Assembly (NCBI RefSeq): GCF_958450345.1 | Contig: NC_088780.1 | Coordinates: forward strand, 109,628,226-109,692,225 | DNA length: 64,000 bases | Reading direction: 5' to 3' | DNA from: Calliphora vicina | Taxonomy: Eukaryota; Arthropoda; Insecta; Diptera; Calliphoridae | Part shown: piece by piece, positions 19,359 through 31,736 of the stretch | Layout of the letters: the number at the start of each line of letters is the position of its first letter | Position numbering within the stretch: position 1 is the stretch's first letter | Position numbers and translations under genes: made by a program | Notes under the pieces: generated by a model | What the model was told of the DNA's origin: nothing | Seen by the model: the letters and a program-made list of their open reading frames with translations, nothing else | Database searches by the model: none

Positions 19359-21896
19359 TGTATGTATATATTTTTGCCATTATATTGCACAAATATAACT
19401 AACAGAATAAATAAACATTTCATATTTTTAATGATCTTGGAATTGACAATATTAACTTCAAATATTTATTAAAGGTTTTTAAACATTTATTTAAGATTCC
19501 TTAATTTAAAATAAATTTTGTTAGCAAAGATCAATTTTATTTCTTAAATGGCGCATCAATAAATCGTTTAAACTCAGCGTTTACTTTGTTTTTATTGACT
19601 TTATGTTATGTTATTTTATTTATTTTTTTTTTTGGTTGCAGCTGTTTAAAAGTTGCAAATTATCTGCATGTTCTTGCTGTAGTTTGGTTGCATCGCATTT
19701 AATACTGGAAGCTTAAAAATAACACAATTCATAATGGATTTTCGTTGTTATGTTACATTTTTGGTCATTGTTCATTAGGACTCAATGGTACATGAAAAGG
19801 GTCAAACATTTAAGTGATACAAATATTGTAATAAAACATGATCACAGTTGTTTAAAGCTCATTTTTTAGTTGTTGTTTTTTGTTAAAAACTTTGTGTGTT
19901 TCAAACCATTTATGGTTAATGAAAGAGTGTGAAGAAAAGTTATGTGAGATGATTTATACATGTACCAATATTAAATGAAAATATTTGGAGATCTCCAGGA
20001 AAATCAAGAAATTTAGCTGTAGAGAAAATGGTATGCATAGCACGACCAACCAAATGATAGACATGAGTTGCTGGTGTTTTTTATAAAGATACATTTTAGT
20101 TTGTTTCATGATATCATGCGATAAAAATCTTGTTTATCATTTCCTTCTTGAGATCTAAAAAAGTGGAGAGTTTTACGGAGGTTTTCTCTTAAATATCGTT
20201 TTAAAAGCACCTCTGATCAAGCTCACCTAAGAACAAACATATTTAGAAATCGTTATAGAAATATTAAAACAATCTAAAATAAGTTATACTTTTTCTAAGT
20301 AAAGATATTGTCTATGATGACCCATTATTTGAGAATATTTTATTTATTATTTGTTAATTTTTCTAACAAATTAACATATTTTTTTGTTTCAATTAAAATT
20401 GTAAGCATATTTTAAATTTTCTCTTTTCCCAAAAGATCTTGAATTTAACGGCAAATTATTTTATTTAAACCTATTAATTTAGAAGATTAAAGATATTTCT
20501 GAAATAGTTTTGCTAATTGTCTATTTAAAATTATGTTTCATAAATAAAAACGAAAACATTAAAAAAACATTTTCCAAAAGTAATAAAAATTATAAGCAAG
20601 ATTTTTAGGTTCGGTTAATTCGAATTTGGTATGCACTAACATAAAATCCTAATAAAATAGCTGAATACTTTTTGAATTTTGTTAAGATCAACGTATACCG
20701 CAGCACTACTAAGTTTTTTTTTAGTAAATAATATTTATATTTTAATGTGTTTCAGCACATTTGATGGATACTGACACTCATCCTAATCAGCGAACATTTA
20801 ATTACACATTATATCAATCTCTGCCAGCGAAAATGTATTAAGTGAAAAATAGAAAATGGGTGGTTTGTATTTTTTATGTCAATTCTAACGGTACTTGGTA
20901 CATCTTTGAAAGTTTGCCAGATAATGTAAATGATCTTAAATTATCGTATTTTTCGCTGTTAGGGTTAAATATATAATATTCAGTAGTTCAGTTGATCTCA
21001 TGAAGTTTGGAAAAAATGTAATCTTTCAAATAATAAAGTAGCTGAAATATATAATGTAGTTCAACTCTAGTTCAAAATCAAAACCGAAACTATAATCAGC
21101 CTTATCATGTAAAGCGTCGTCGTTTTACGACAACGACAGTTTCATACCAGATTAAAGAAATTATAATATAATATAATAATATAATTTTAAAACAAAATGT
21201 TAACCTATCTCAAATATAGCATTGTTTGCTGTAGGGTATTAGGAAAAGCTATTAAATTTAAACCATACTAAAAAAATCACGGACAAGAAAACATCATTCA
21301 TGTATTAAACAAAATCTTGTGATTAATTTAAGTATTATTTTTATTGTTTATTTAGAATGAATGTTTAAAGTACAGTGAGTAATAAAATTCACATACATTC
21401 TAGTATTCTTCTAACATTTGAACAGGAAGTATGAATTATTAAATATTTCGTGGATTAACAAAATCGGAAGAATCATTCCGAACAAAATGTGTGACAGACC
21501 TGAATAAAAATAAATTAAAAACAAAAAGTACATACAGTTTTAAAACAAAAAGCTTATTTTAAATAATAAAATCGAACTTTAAATTCTTTTTACTTTTCAG
21601 AATATTTTTATTATTTTCTTAAAGATATTATTACAAATCCCATTTTTCAAAGATTTTTCTTATATATCGGCCACTGCACGACTAAAAATATTACAATTCA
21701 GAATTCGACCAGGGGAGTTCTCGAGATAATTAAAATTTAGGGATATATTTGAAAAAATAATTATTTGAAGTAAAGTTAACATTTCTCCAATGCGTATGTA
21801 TTTTTAATATGTTAAGTTATTTTTCCAAAATCAAGCTTGTCTTTCCCGAATGTAAAGATAGTTCCGCTTTATATAAAAATAAAACTGTCAACCCAA
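19359..21896. other. 2.5 kb AT-rich DNA, no gene recognised
   Basis: No frame above about 60 codons with credible composition, no RNA gene and no paired repeat ends. ACAGTGAGTAATAAAATTCAC near 21372 looks like a possible Tc1-type end, but its partner was not found. Confidence 0.35.
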
Positions 21897-22240
21897 TTTT
21901 CAGCACAGCTACCGTTACCCCTATGCTATCATTATCGAAATAACTGAAATTACCGTTACTGATATAATCGAAAATATTGTTAACTCTAAGCCACTAACCA
22001 TATTTCATAATTATGTTATTTTATTTATAAAAATTCAAATTTTTAATTTCCATACAATACAACAAAATTTAAAATATAATAAAATACCACAATTGTCAAC
22101 TTATTTTTAATTTGTGTAAATTTTATTAATATTTTAATTCAGGATGAAAAACCCGTTATCATTCAAATACCGTTACCGCTACTAAATAACGGCTAAATTT
22201 TTCGTTGCGGTTTACGTTATATTTTAACCGTGTCGTATCG
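21897..22240. repeat. Possible small DNA element with ACCGTTACC ends
   Basis: GCTACCGTTACCCC at 21908 and ACCGTTACTGATA sit at one side. ATACCGTTACCGCTACT and CGTGTCGTATCGGTAGCC sit at the other. Both sides hold several ACCGTTA/TAACGG words. The pairing is weak and no target duplication was read. Confidence 0.25.
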
Positions 22241-22278
22241 GTAGCCAACTTTTGGAAAATTTTTAAGGAATGCACATA

Positions 22279-22802
22279 CAGTGGTGGCCAGGAATTTAAG
22301 ACAAAAATTGTTTGCTAAATTCCACGTGATTGTCAATTATTTTTTCAAATATTTCCACAAATATGTATGCATGAGGACTGTTTTAACACACAAGTGTGTT
22401 TTATTCGACTGTGTCAATTCATACATATTCACCACGAACACATACAATTTTTCTACAACTTGACCAAAAAATTTTTTTTTTAAATAAACATATTTTCTCA
22501 CATTTATATCATTATATTTTTATTATTATAAAATATTCGGACCAAATTTCGTATTTTTAGTTCCATTAGTTTCGGTCATATCATGTTATTAACAGCGGAT
22601 GTTCGTTGAGGTGGGTCAACGTATTTCCACATATGTTTGTCCATATATGTTTTACCGATTTTTCCAAACATTTTTCAGAAACTAGAAACATTAATAATAA
22701 ATTTCATACCTTTAGAGGTCCTTTTATTTTGGCTCTATCGCACTTAAAATTCAGTTGATGAAAAAAATTCAAGTATTTGTCTTAAATAGGTGGCCACCAC
22801 TG
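22279..22802. mobile_element. 524-bp TA-flanked MITE (family TA1, copy 1)
   Basis: The ends CAGTGGTGGCCAGGAATTTAAG and the complement CTTAAATAGGTGGCCACCACTG are flanked by TA at 22277-22278 and 22803-22804. It contains AACACACAAGTGTGTT. The same length and layout occur, reversed, at 57957-58480. Known: CAGTGGTGGCCA-type ends with TA duplication fit Tc1/mariner-type MITEs. A 60-codon frame inside recurs in the other copy only because the repeat does. Confidence 0.85.
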
Positions 22803-22804
22803 TA

Positions 22805-23039
22805 GGTCTTGAACTACACAATTTATGGCCAAAACTCAAATCTTGCGATGACATTTTTGGTACTGCAATGTTGAACTAAACACTTGAAATATACTTATTT
22901 GGACTTCTGGTTTTTGAAAAATCTACTACACGTTAGACCTCGAAGAAACAAAAATAAAATATTTTTCGTAAATTAAAAAAGAAATATATTCCTATCATGT
23001 TGGCACTATGTTTATTCAACAGATTTTTTAGTTAAATAA
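22805..23039. other. AT-rich spacer
   Basis: Nothing recognised between the TA1 MITE and the satellite-like array. Confidence 0.35.
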
Positions 23040-23464
23040 AGAAAATAATAATATAATAATATTTGCAATCAATATATTTTGCCATAACTTGCCTGTTTCG
23101 TTAAAAAATAGCAATTTCTTAATATTCGTTTTGCTTCAAAAATTTTATTTATATTCATTAAAACTTCGACTTAATTAAGAAAATAGCAAAATGTTTAAAA
23201 GTGTTGAAAAAAAATATAAAAACCTGAAATTAGGCAAATACGTTGGGAAATTTTTACAATCAATTTATTTTATCATAGCTTGCCCGTTTTGAAAAAAATG
23301 CACTTTTTATAACGGCTAACTTTTTCTAAAAAATATAGTTTGAATATTTATACAGAAATGAATATAAAACAAAATGGTTAAAAGTGTTGAGAAAAATATA
23401 AACACCCAAAATTATACCAATATGTAAGAAAAAATTTGTAATCAATTTATTTTATCATACCTAG

Positions 23465-24273
23465 TAGGGTATTCAATCGGTTAACCGTTAATCGGTTAAC
23501 CGATTAATTTTGGTCGGTTAACTGTTCGAATAATTCAAAATTGCCGATTTTCAAATAACGAATAAACCGATTAATTTGTGTCGGTTAACCGATTAACCGA
23601 AATTTCTTTTTTTTGCACTTTAACATATTTTTTTGATTCTTAATTTTCCATTTTAATTCAAATACAAATGTGAAAGTAAAATTACATATTTTTTCGAACA
23701 TTCAAGAAATATATTTAGTGAGTATAATAACTGACATATTAATTTACATGTAATTCTCGGATGAGAACATGATAATAGACGAAACTGGAGATACTACTGA
23801 AACGAGTTTTTATCAGAACTTATCGAAATTATTAAAAGTATTTAAAATCTAAAAAGTCTAAAAAGGACTCCAATGGAATAATGGAGGATTTCATATGCTT
23901 AGAAAAAACTAAAAAAATAACTGACAAATTGGATATTATTTATCATGTCTTACTTTCGATTTCTCCAACTCTACAATCAGCGAGAGAGTTTTTTCCAAGT
24001 CGAATTTTATTAAAACTAAAGAAAATTATTTACTTTTTGGTTGAATTGTTATGTTTTGTTTATTTTTTATGTTTTTGTTCTTTTTATTAATAAAATACTT
24101 CAATAAGTACACAAAATTCGTGATTTAGTTTCAGTTTAACATTTAAATAGAAATTATTCGGTTAATCGAATAATTTAAAATGAACCGATTATTAACCGAT
24201 TAAATCTAAACCCAGATTAATTATTTGCTCGATTAACCGATTAAACCAGAAACCCGATTAATTGAATACCCTA
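23465..24273. mobile_element. 809-bp hAT element with perfect 8-bp target duplication
   Basis: The ends are TAGGGTATTCAAT and ATTGAATACCCTA. ATACCTAG flanks both sides (23457-23464 and 24274-24281). Both subterminal regions are packed with CGGTTAA/TTAACCG words. The empty site can be read in neighbouring satellite units (ATCATAGCTTGCCCG). It keeps a remnant of hAT transposase (see 23881), so it derives from an autonomous element by internal deletion. Confidence 0.88.
23881..24030 (+). pseudogene. hAT transposase C-terminal (hATC) scrap
   Basis: The frame from 23881 reads ...LLSISPTLQ. A +1 frame then gives SERVFSKSNFIKTKEN from 23979. Known: (I)SPTS..SERVFS is the most conserved part of the hAT C-terminal dimerisation domain. 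One frameshift separates the two halves, and everything upstream of the domain is missing. This matches the hAT ends and 8-bp duplication of the surrounding element. Confidence 0.75.
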
Positions 24274-24835
24274 ATACCTAGCCCGTTTTGTTAAAAATTG
24301 CACTAAAAATATTGTTTGAATATTTATGCAGACTTTAAACAAAGATAAAACAAAATGGTTGAAAGTGTTGAGAAAAGTATATAATCCCGAAATTAGAGCA
24401 ATATGGTGAAAAATATTTGCAATCAATTTATTTTACCATAACTTGCCCGTTTTATGAAAAACTAAACATTTTTAAGCAAATTATTACTCAAAAAATATAT
24501 TTTCTTTTGGTCATAAACATTTTTTGGTTCTAGTTTTTAATACAGAGTTTAATTAAGAATAAAACAAAATGTTGAACAGTGTTGAGAAAAATTTTAAAAA
24601 TCGAAATTAACCCAATATGTTGGAAAATATTTGCAGTCAATTTATTTTACCATAAGCTAATTATTACCTAAAAAATTTATATTTTAAGTTATAAAAATTT
24701 TTTTAATACAGACTTAAATTAAAATACGCATAAAACGAAATCTTGAAAAGTGTTGAAATTTTAAAAATCTAAATTAATCCAATATGTGGGGAAATATATG
24801 GAACCAATTTATTTTACCATAACTTGCCCGTTTAA

Positions 24836-24964
24836 TTAAAAGTGAGCTGCGAATTTTCTCCAGAGGATACAATATATGAAGATAATGAAAATATTGATAA
24901 CTCAAGCTATGATGACATTGAAGCAGAAACAGAAGAAATTAATCTAGTTTTAGAGTTTTTTTAG
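24836..24964 (+). pseudogene. Short acidic coding-like tail, unknown
   Basis: An open stretch ending at a stop at 24962-24964 reads CEFSPEDTIYEDNENIDN then SSYDDIEAETEEINLVLEFF. The composition is protein-like (acidic, few Lys/Phe runs) and unlike the noise frames around it. It abuts the last satellite unit and has no start or upstream exon in view. It could be the tail of a transposase or of a lost exon. Not assigned. Confidence 0.3.
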
Positions 24965-26261
24965 CACATGAATAATAAATTATTTAATTAAACAAATTTT
25001 TTTCAAAATTTTTATTGGTCACAAAAGGGTTAAAAAATGCTAAAAATTTATTTCTACCTCTCACTTATTAGAATTCAATTAATTTTCAACGTAAAAAAAG
25101 AAAGTATATGTTTTTGGCCAATAAAAACTATACTCCAGACCTATGTGGAATGTAGCAAGTTGTAATTGTATTACTAATTACTTTTACATCGCACTGTATG
25201 TAGAAGATAATTTAAAAAGTATTTATCATCAATGTAGATGAATTCGTAGACACTTTAGTAATTCTTCTTATTTTATATTCTCGTGTTAGTGTATTTTGAA
25301 AAATTTTAATGTTTTGTTTTTAAATATTTTTATGATGCGTAGTTACATGCGGCAAGGGAATTCAACAATAAAAAGCTGTCTTTAGTTTATTAATAACACG
25401 TTTTATACATTTAATATGATTTCAGTGGATTTCTGAGCTAGTTGACACTTTCGTTAGTATTTTTAGGATCTTCAAAAACCAAAACACAAAAATAAAATAT
25501 TTGTATGTATAGATAGATGTTTCTGCCGCCTTCTGTATAAATAATAATAAAATTATCTTCCACTTGTGTCAAATTGTTGTGTGTGAATGTTTGATGAGGA
25601 ACACGCTGGTTGTTGTTTCAAAAATTTGCCTTTATTTTAGTTCAAAGTATTTTTATTTTATTTGAATACTTTATGTAGGGGAACAACATTTTGTCCACAA
25701 AATTAAAATTTTTATTAAAATTTATGAATATTATGTGGCTACAATGTGTATTTAACCCACAAAATTAAAAAAAAAAAAGAACTTCCAAAATGAGCTCGAT
25801 ATACACAAACGCATATGCGTAGAGCAGCAAAATTAGTATTTGAAATCAGGTGTAGATGGGCGCCAGACAAGCAAGCAAAAGTGAAACACTTGAGTATGAT
25901 TTTCTCCCTCATTTCATGCTGAATTAAAAATGAAATAAATTTTAAAATTAAACTTTTCGACATCATCAAAAAAATAAAATGTCAAATTCAATGAATGCAT
26001 CAAATTCATTTTCGTAAAATAAAAGAAATGAATAAAATAAACTAAATTAAAGAAACCCCACCTATTAGCTTGAAATGACATCTATATAAATACTTGTATA
26101 AAGTATTCCAAAGAGTAGAATAAAACGAAGACAAAACTGTTTCGAAGTGCTGTTGTGAAATTGTACCCTACATAGTATTTTAAATATTTCATATCAGACA
26201 TATTGAAATCATGGACCTATATTCTCTATTTTCAATACCAAACAAACCATTAACATAGAAT
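24965..26261. other. AT-rich DNA, no gene recognised
   Basis: A minus-strand frame at 25739-25969 is Phe/Leu-rich without a motif. Nothing else recognised. Confidence 0.35.
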
Positions 26262-26893
26262 ATTTGTGGAAAGTTTCAAAAAGACAGACAGACAGACGGA
26301 CGGACATATCTAGACCGTCTTAGAATCATATGAGGACCCAGAAAATACATCCTAATGAAGGTCAGCGACAAATATTTGCATGTGTTTAGAGTATCCAAAA
26401 CCGAAACCGAAAACCGGTCAAACGGTTTTTTCATCTTTGTAAACTCCACCGGTTTCGGTTCCACTCTTCGGTTTTTTGACAAACCGGTTTTTGTAAGACG
26501 GTTAACCGGTTTTAATGAAATATATTTTAACTTTGATACCATTTTTAAAAATACTGATTCATTTTTTAGAAAATTATAGCATTTGACATTTGAAATTATA
26601 GCCTGAAGAATTCAAAAATGCTAAATTTCCGAAGATTTCGTACAGAATTCTAAACACATTTCCTATTAGATTAAATAAAAAAACGGTTAAACGGTTTCGG
26701 TTTTTGTTGAAGACCGTTTAACCGTTTTTTTTAAAGGCAATAATCAAAACCGGTTTTTTCAACAACACACTTTTTCGGTTAAACCGGAAACCGGTTTTTA
26801 AAATTTGCCGGTTTTTTGGACATTTTACATGTGTTACAAACGCAATGACAAAATCAATATACCACACATTTTTTTTGATGGTGGGTATAATAA
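26262..26893 (-). mobile_element. Old dispersed repeat, family HC copy 1, split by a hAT element
   Basis: Outer parts: GACAGACAGACGGACGGACAT and ATATGAGGACCCAGAA on the left, GTTACAAACGCAATGAC, AATCAATATACC and TTTTGATGGTGGGTATAA on the right. The same order occurs at 36895-37002 without interruption. The TATACC...-end and (GACG)n tract resemble the HA and HB families (9471, 57867), so it may be a third relative. Orientation is assigned by analogy. Confidence 0.5.
26387..26827. mobile_element. 441-bp hAT-type MITE with 8-bp duplication
   Basis: The ends are TAGAGTATCCAAAACCG and, complemented, TAAAATGTCCAAAAAACCG. CATGTGTT flanks both sides (26379-26386 and 26828-26835). The interior is rich in AACCGGTTT/AAACGGTTT words, so both strands stay open for about 75-88 codons by chance. 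It is nested in repeat HC. Confidence 0.82.
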
Positions 26894-28193
26894 CAGTTTA
26901 GGGTGTTCAAAATAGCAATCAAATCAAATAAATCAATTTTCTATTGAAGTGCACAAACACTGCACTTTTCTCTTTAAAACAGAAAATGAAATAGAAAAAA
27001 AACATGAGTGGATCATCCATCAATTCTTAAAAATATGTCTTAAGGAATGTAAGCGATTTGTTGTGTTAGACATGAGAGCATGACACCAATCTACAACAAC
27101 AATAGCTGCGACAACAACAACAAGAACAACAACACATGCATTAAATTGCATGTTTTGCTATTTAAGTGAATTCAAAGGACCCCTCCTTAGTGACAGTCTG
27201 TAAAATGAGAAAGAGACGAACAAATTCTACAAGCAGCAATGTACGTCCATATGTGTTGCAAGTATCTACACGCAAGTAAAATCAACTCAATGTGCATTAT
27301 TTTAAAAAGCAACAAATGCGTATTGTCAGTTTACAATTTTTCTTTTTTTCTACAATTTGACAGCATAACGAAACTATGCAGTGGTATAAAATTATTTTGG
27401 GTTTTTTTTCTTGTCGTTAAATCTATGAATATGAAAATAATTTTTGTAAGTAATTGCATTTATTAGAGCTCTAAGTGCAGTTGCATTTTAAATTGTTGAA
27501 CTTGAAGGGAAATAATAAATGAGAGGAAACAAAATTATTCGACAAGGCATCGGATCTTACTCGTTCCAAATATGTTAAAACTTTGTACACAAATTCCAAA
27601 TTGCTCAAACATTTTTAATTTGCTTTCGTTAGTCTTTAAGAGTACAAATTTAATATAAGAATGGCGTAAATAAGATACCCAGATAGCGCTGGATTTTTTT
27701 TTTTTGAACGTAAATTCCTAATATACAATTAAACCACGAGAAACTTCTTTTATCAGCTGACGCTTTAAGGTTCAGAAGCTTCATAACATGTAATAAACCA
27801 TGAAAATTTAAAAAAATGTGCATTTAAATGCATGTACAAACCCGGTTTCATAGTAATGATTATAGTTCTATATACATTCCGAAAATTATTTTTCTTTTGA
27901 ACAAAGGATATCTCACGAAAGATTTTCCTCAATTATACCTAATTGGATGGTTAAAAACATATTCAAAGTTCAGAGTAGGATTAAGAGGGGATCTTGAGAT
28001 AACAATTAAATGTTTAAACATTTCTTAATAAAGGGTGTTTTTTGGAATAAAAAAATTGTTTGATTAAAATTTACTTTTTTGTGTTATTTTTACAATTTCA
28101 AGTTCAATTGGTACAGAGCATCAAGGCACACAACTTCACAAATGTTTAGCTTTCTATTTTTAAAAATAATGACTTTATTGAAGAAAGAAAATC
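26894..28193. other. AT-rich DNA with CAA repeats, no gene recognised
   Basis: Has (CAA)n/(AAC)n runs at 27095-27135 and CATGCATTAAATTGCATG, a short palindrome, near 27137. Frames at 27239 and 27828 lack motifs. No RNA gene seen. Confidence 0.35.
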
Positions 28194-28197
28194 ATAT

Positions 28198-28734
28198 TGT
28201 TACGTTTTAACCTTTTCAAAACGCTGGTTTATTTCCTTTAAATAAACCGGATACTTTTGATTGCAAATAAAAGCCGTTTAGTAGTTTAAAAATGGTAACA
28301 ACTCTTTATTTATTTAAAAATATTCAACAACAGAATTAAATAGTCACTCAATGTTTTTATACACGTTTGTAAATTCGCAGAAATACAGACACAATTTATA
28401 ATGTACACGAATTTACTTGAAAAACACAACACACTTTAAGGCACTCAGTTGATGTTTATTCGAAAAGCGTCTCTGATAAACTCACTCAGGACTGCAACCT
28501 CTGCCACTATTTATAACACTGCATTACCATTTCTATATTTCAAAATTCGAATATACGGTCGCAGCAAACAGGGTTGCCAACTTACGATCAATGGTCAACT
28601 GAAAGCTTTTATTTAATAATGCTCACAGATATGTTACAGTTTGCTATTACAGCACTGTTATTTGAAAGCATTATGCTACTTTTAAATCAGCCTTTAAAAT
28701 CGTTATATTTGAATTCAACTACAATTTCGTAACA
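28198..28734 (-). mobile_element. 537-bp solo LTR (Ty3/gypsy-like size and duplication)
   Basis: The ends TGTTACG and CGTAACA are perfect inverted 7-mers. ATAT flanks both sides (28194-28197 and 28735-28738), a 4-bp duplication. Read on the minus strand it has TATAAATAGTGG (complement of 28510-28521), then an initiator-like TCAGAG region, then AATAAATAAAG and TAAATAAACC polyadenylation-like signals near its 3' end. No gag or pol sequence lies next to it, so the internal region was lost by recombination between two LTRs. Ty3/gypsy is favoured by the 4-bp duplication. Confidence 0.75.
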
Positions 28735-28738
28735 ATAT

Positions 28739-30049
28739 TTATCACCACAGTACTATAAATTTTATTATGTTTTTTGTCTCTCCTGTAAAATTTAAAGAAG
28801 TGTTGATAGGACCTTTTGTATTTTAGGTGACGATATGTTCTTAATCGTGCAATGGCTCATATATGGAATGTTTTGAGAAAATGACAGCAATAATTTTTGA
28901 GATATAATTTATTCAAGGGCAATTTTCTATATATATACTATATACTATTTTGATGAGAAACGGATTTCTAGAAAAAAATTAAAATCTACGACTCTAATAT
29001 GAGATCAATAGTGAAATCCAACTAACAGTTTGAAAGCTAAATCGAACTTCGAAATTCCGGAGAAATTTAAATTTTGTATGGACATGAAAAACATATTATC
29101 AAAATCAGGATTTTTTATAATTTATGGTTTTCTGCTTTAGAGAGGCTTTAATGCTTCAGGAGAAACAACAAATTTCAAAATCCTTTGGTTTAAGTTTTTA
29201 TAAAATCAGTGGTTACTTATTTCATATTAATTAATGAACTTAACACATTTTGTACGGTATTAATTTTTTTTCTGCAGCTTTTCAATAAGTATAAAATAGA
29301 TTTTCAATAAATGGGTATATTCTTTATATAAATAAAGTGTATTTATTCAGTTGAACTTACCTTTTCTTCGATTCGTTTAACTAAAACTCCTTCTTCCACC
29401 ATAAAAATTCATCTCCTTATGCCCATTAATAGCTTAGTTTAAATCAGCCGGCATTAAATGGATTTCAATGACTGACACTGTAATTAAATTAAAATTGTAT
29501 TTGGAATAGACCATATTCTCGTAACAAGAGTAGATTTATACATTTTATGCACAAAAGCCAAATAATAATTAAACAATAGTATATACTAGTCATTTACAGT
29601 CGGCAAGGACAAATAGTAGAAGAACTACATATGTAATGAATAAAACTAATTACAGTGATCGTAACAACGCACAGAAGAAGTTTTTAGTAGTGCGCTCTTG
29701 CAAATGAGTCATAACTCTCCTACTTCTAAGTAATGCAGATGGTATGTAGTAGTTATTGAAATATGTGTTATTTAGTAATTGTACCCATTACCGAGTCTTT
29801 GCAAGATATGTTTTTATTTTACAATATAATATTGTTTATACGGCTTTGAAGGAGAATGGTACAATTCGAGGGGCTGCCATTGTACAAACATTTTTTGTGA
29901 ATCTTAATGAGTCCTTGTCGGAATATTGAGACACAAGGTTTATTTTCTTAGATTTTTTAATCTTCAACTCAAATGTCTTCGATGATTAAATTAATTTATT
30001 TATTATTCAATTTATAAATCAATACATTTTAAACATAAGGGAGCATTTT
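28739..30049. other. AT-rich DNA, no gene recognised
   Basis: No credible frame. AATGGTACAATTCGAGGGG and CCATTGTACAAA near 29853-29892 form a loose inverted pair. Nothing else. Confidence 0.35.
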
Positions 30050-30290
30050 CATTATGATTTTAAGTCATGACTTAAAGCCATGGTTTTTTTTGTACTGGCA
30101 AATCGTGACGGCAAACAAAAAGGTATGATTTTTATTTTATATTCTGTTTTGTGCCCGTTTCTAATTGTTTGAAAAGGCAAACATGATAGAAAAAAATGCA
30201 TCGTATAAATGCAAGGGTATTTTCATAGGTTTTTAAAAGAGAAACAAAAAAAGCCATGACTTTAAATCAACATGTCGCCATAAACAAATC
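30050..30290. repeat. Probable foldback MITE
   Basis: GATTTTAAGTCATGACTTAAAGCCATGG with a T-run at the left pairs with AAAAAAAGCCATGACTTTAAATC and AACATG at the right. The element is about 220-240 bases. Ends are not exact. Confidence 0.45.
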
Positions 30291-30415
30291 TCTGTACCTA
30301 ACTGAGAAAACTCCTTTTTCCCAGTTTTCTTCAATGCTTTCAGATTTAAGAATGATTATAAATAACAGATAACACAGGTCAGCATCAAAAAAGGCTTGAC
30401 TAACCTTTATACAGA

Positions 30416-31480
30416 TTTATGCATTGTCAATTTTTTCAATTCTATGGATAGATTTTTTTAAAAATTTTTAAGTAAAATTATAAATTTTATTCGACATTTC
30501 TCCACATAATAACTCAAAAAATGTTAGTCCGATGTTATTAAAATAAACTTTGAAAAGTTGAGATTGATATTAAAAAACTTTAATCCTTATATATATTGCG
30601 TTTCAATCGACTCATTAGTTTCGGAGTTATAATAACAAATTGAAGCAAAAAATATATTTTGTACGTGAAAATAGTAAATTTGTTTGTTTTAAAAAACTCA
30701 TGAAAAATCGTAAACGTCAGAAATTCTGGTTTATTTACTTTATGGTTTACTACTTTATCGCAAAGCCACATATAATAGCAACAAAATGAGACATCGACCA
30801 TTAAGTGAATTTAGTTTTTTTGTTTGATATACATAAAATTGAGTAGTTAATGTTCTTCTTTTGAATGATTGAATTATGAAAACATTTTCCCCATGCTATG
30901 TACAAATTTTCACATATATATTGCGTTTTAATCGGTTCAGTAGTTTCGGAGTTATAATAACAAATTGAATCAAGCAATATATTGTTTACATGAAAATAGC
31001 AATTTCTTTTTGTTTTAAAAATATCATGAAAAATCGAAAATGCAGAAATTGTTCTGATTTATTGCTTTATTGTAAAGACACATATAATAGGAACAAAATG
31101 TATCAATCATAAAAATCGATGGATTCTTTTCGAATTTATTAACAATTAAGTGAATTCGCCGCTCATTTTCAGAAAATTGCATGTGCTTGCGTGTACTTTG
31201 AGTGTAAATTTTATATGTGTTTTGTTTTTGTTACAATAATTTTACTTTAATAACATCGGACTAACCGTTTTTGAGCAATCTTTAAGTATGTGGAGAAACA
31301 ACTAAAAAAATCACAAATTTACTTAAAAATTTTTCTAAAAGACAACCTCTCCATAAAATTTAAAATTTGGACTATATTTGTACTACTAGCACCACAACAC
31401 TTCAAAATTGTGTACTGGTTTAAAAAGCCTCTAAATTTTTCTTTAATTTTGTTGTCCTGTGTAATATAACTTTTCAAATT
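30416..31480. mobile_element. ~1-kb inverted-end repeat family F, copy 1
   Basis: The left end (CTATGGATAGATTTTTTTAAAAAT, TCTCCACATAATAACTCAAAAAATG, TTAGTCCGATGTTATT) is the inverse of the right end (TAATAACATCGGACTAACCG, TTTTTGAG, TATGTGGAGAAAC, CTCCATAAAAT). Inside is a tandem duplication of ~325 bases, with GCGTTT(C/T)AATCG(A/G)(C/T)TCA and TTTCGGAGTTATAATAACAAATTGAA at about 30600 and 30925. A second copy is at 39820-41200. No gene. Confidence 0.75.
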
Positions 31481-31736
31481 TACGTTTATGGTAATTAGTA
31501 ATCGAACCGTTAAGAATTAGATTTCCTTGTATGTTCTAAAGATTAACGAATTTAAAATAAATTGTGTAGATTTCTTGAGAGTTATTCAATTATAACACAT
31601 ACACTGAGCTTTAAATTAGAATTTTCAGTCGTACTCTTCATGTGGAATGATTTGAAACTTGTGAGTCTTGTTCGAAATCCAGTCGGCATTAAAAGCTATC
31701 TTGTAGAGATACCACTTCAAGAATAGTACAACAATA
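31481..31736. other. Spacer, nothing recognised
   Basis: Slightly less AT-rich than its surroundings; no frame or repeat end identified. Confidence 0.35.

Larger units (their letters stand above)
23040..24835. repeat. Degenerate satellite-like array, ~165-215 base units, interrupted
   Basis: The block TTGCAATCAATTTATTTTACC/ATAACTTGCCCGTTT recurs at about 23065, 23255, 23436, 24417, 24632 and 24800. Each is followed by AATAAAACAAAATG.T.AAAAGTGTTGAGAAAAA and a CCGAAATTA..CCAATATG block. The third unit is split by the hAT element at 23465-24273. Removing it restores a normal unit. Non-coding. Confidence 0.78.

Noticed and set aside
22281..22463. 60-codon frame nearly identical to one at 58272-58478
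   Set aside because: Conservation comes from the 524-bp MITE; both frames begin inside its terminal repeat.
26276..26579. 74- and 88-codon frames on opposite strands
   Set aside because: AACCGG/CCGGTT-rich hAT MITE interior leaves both strands open.
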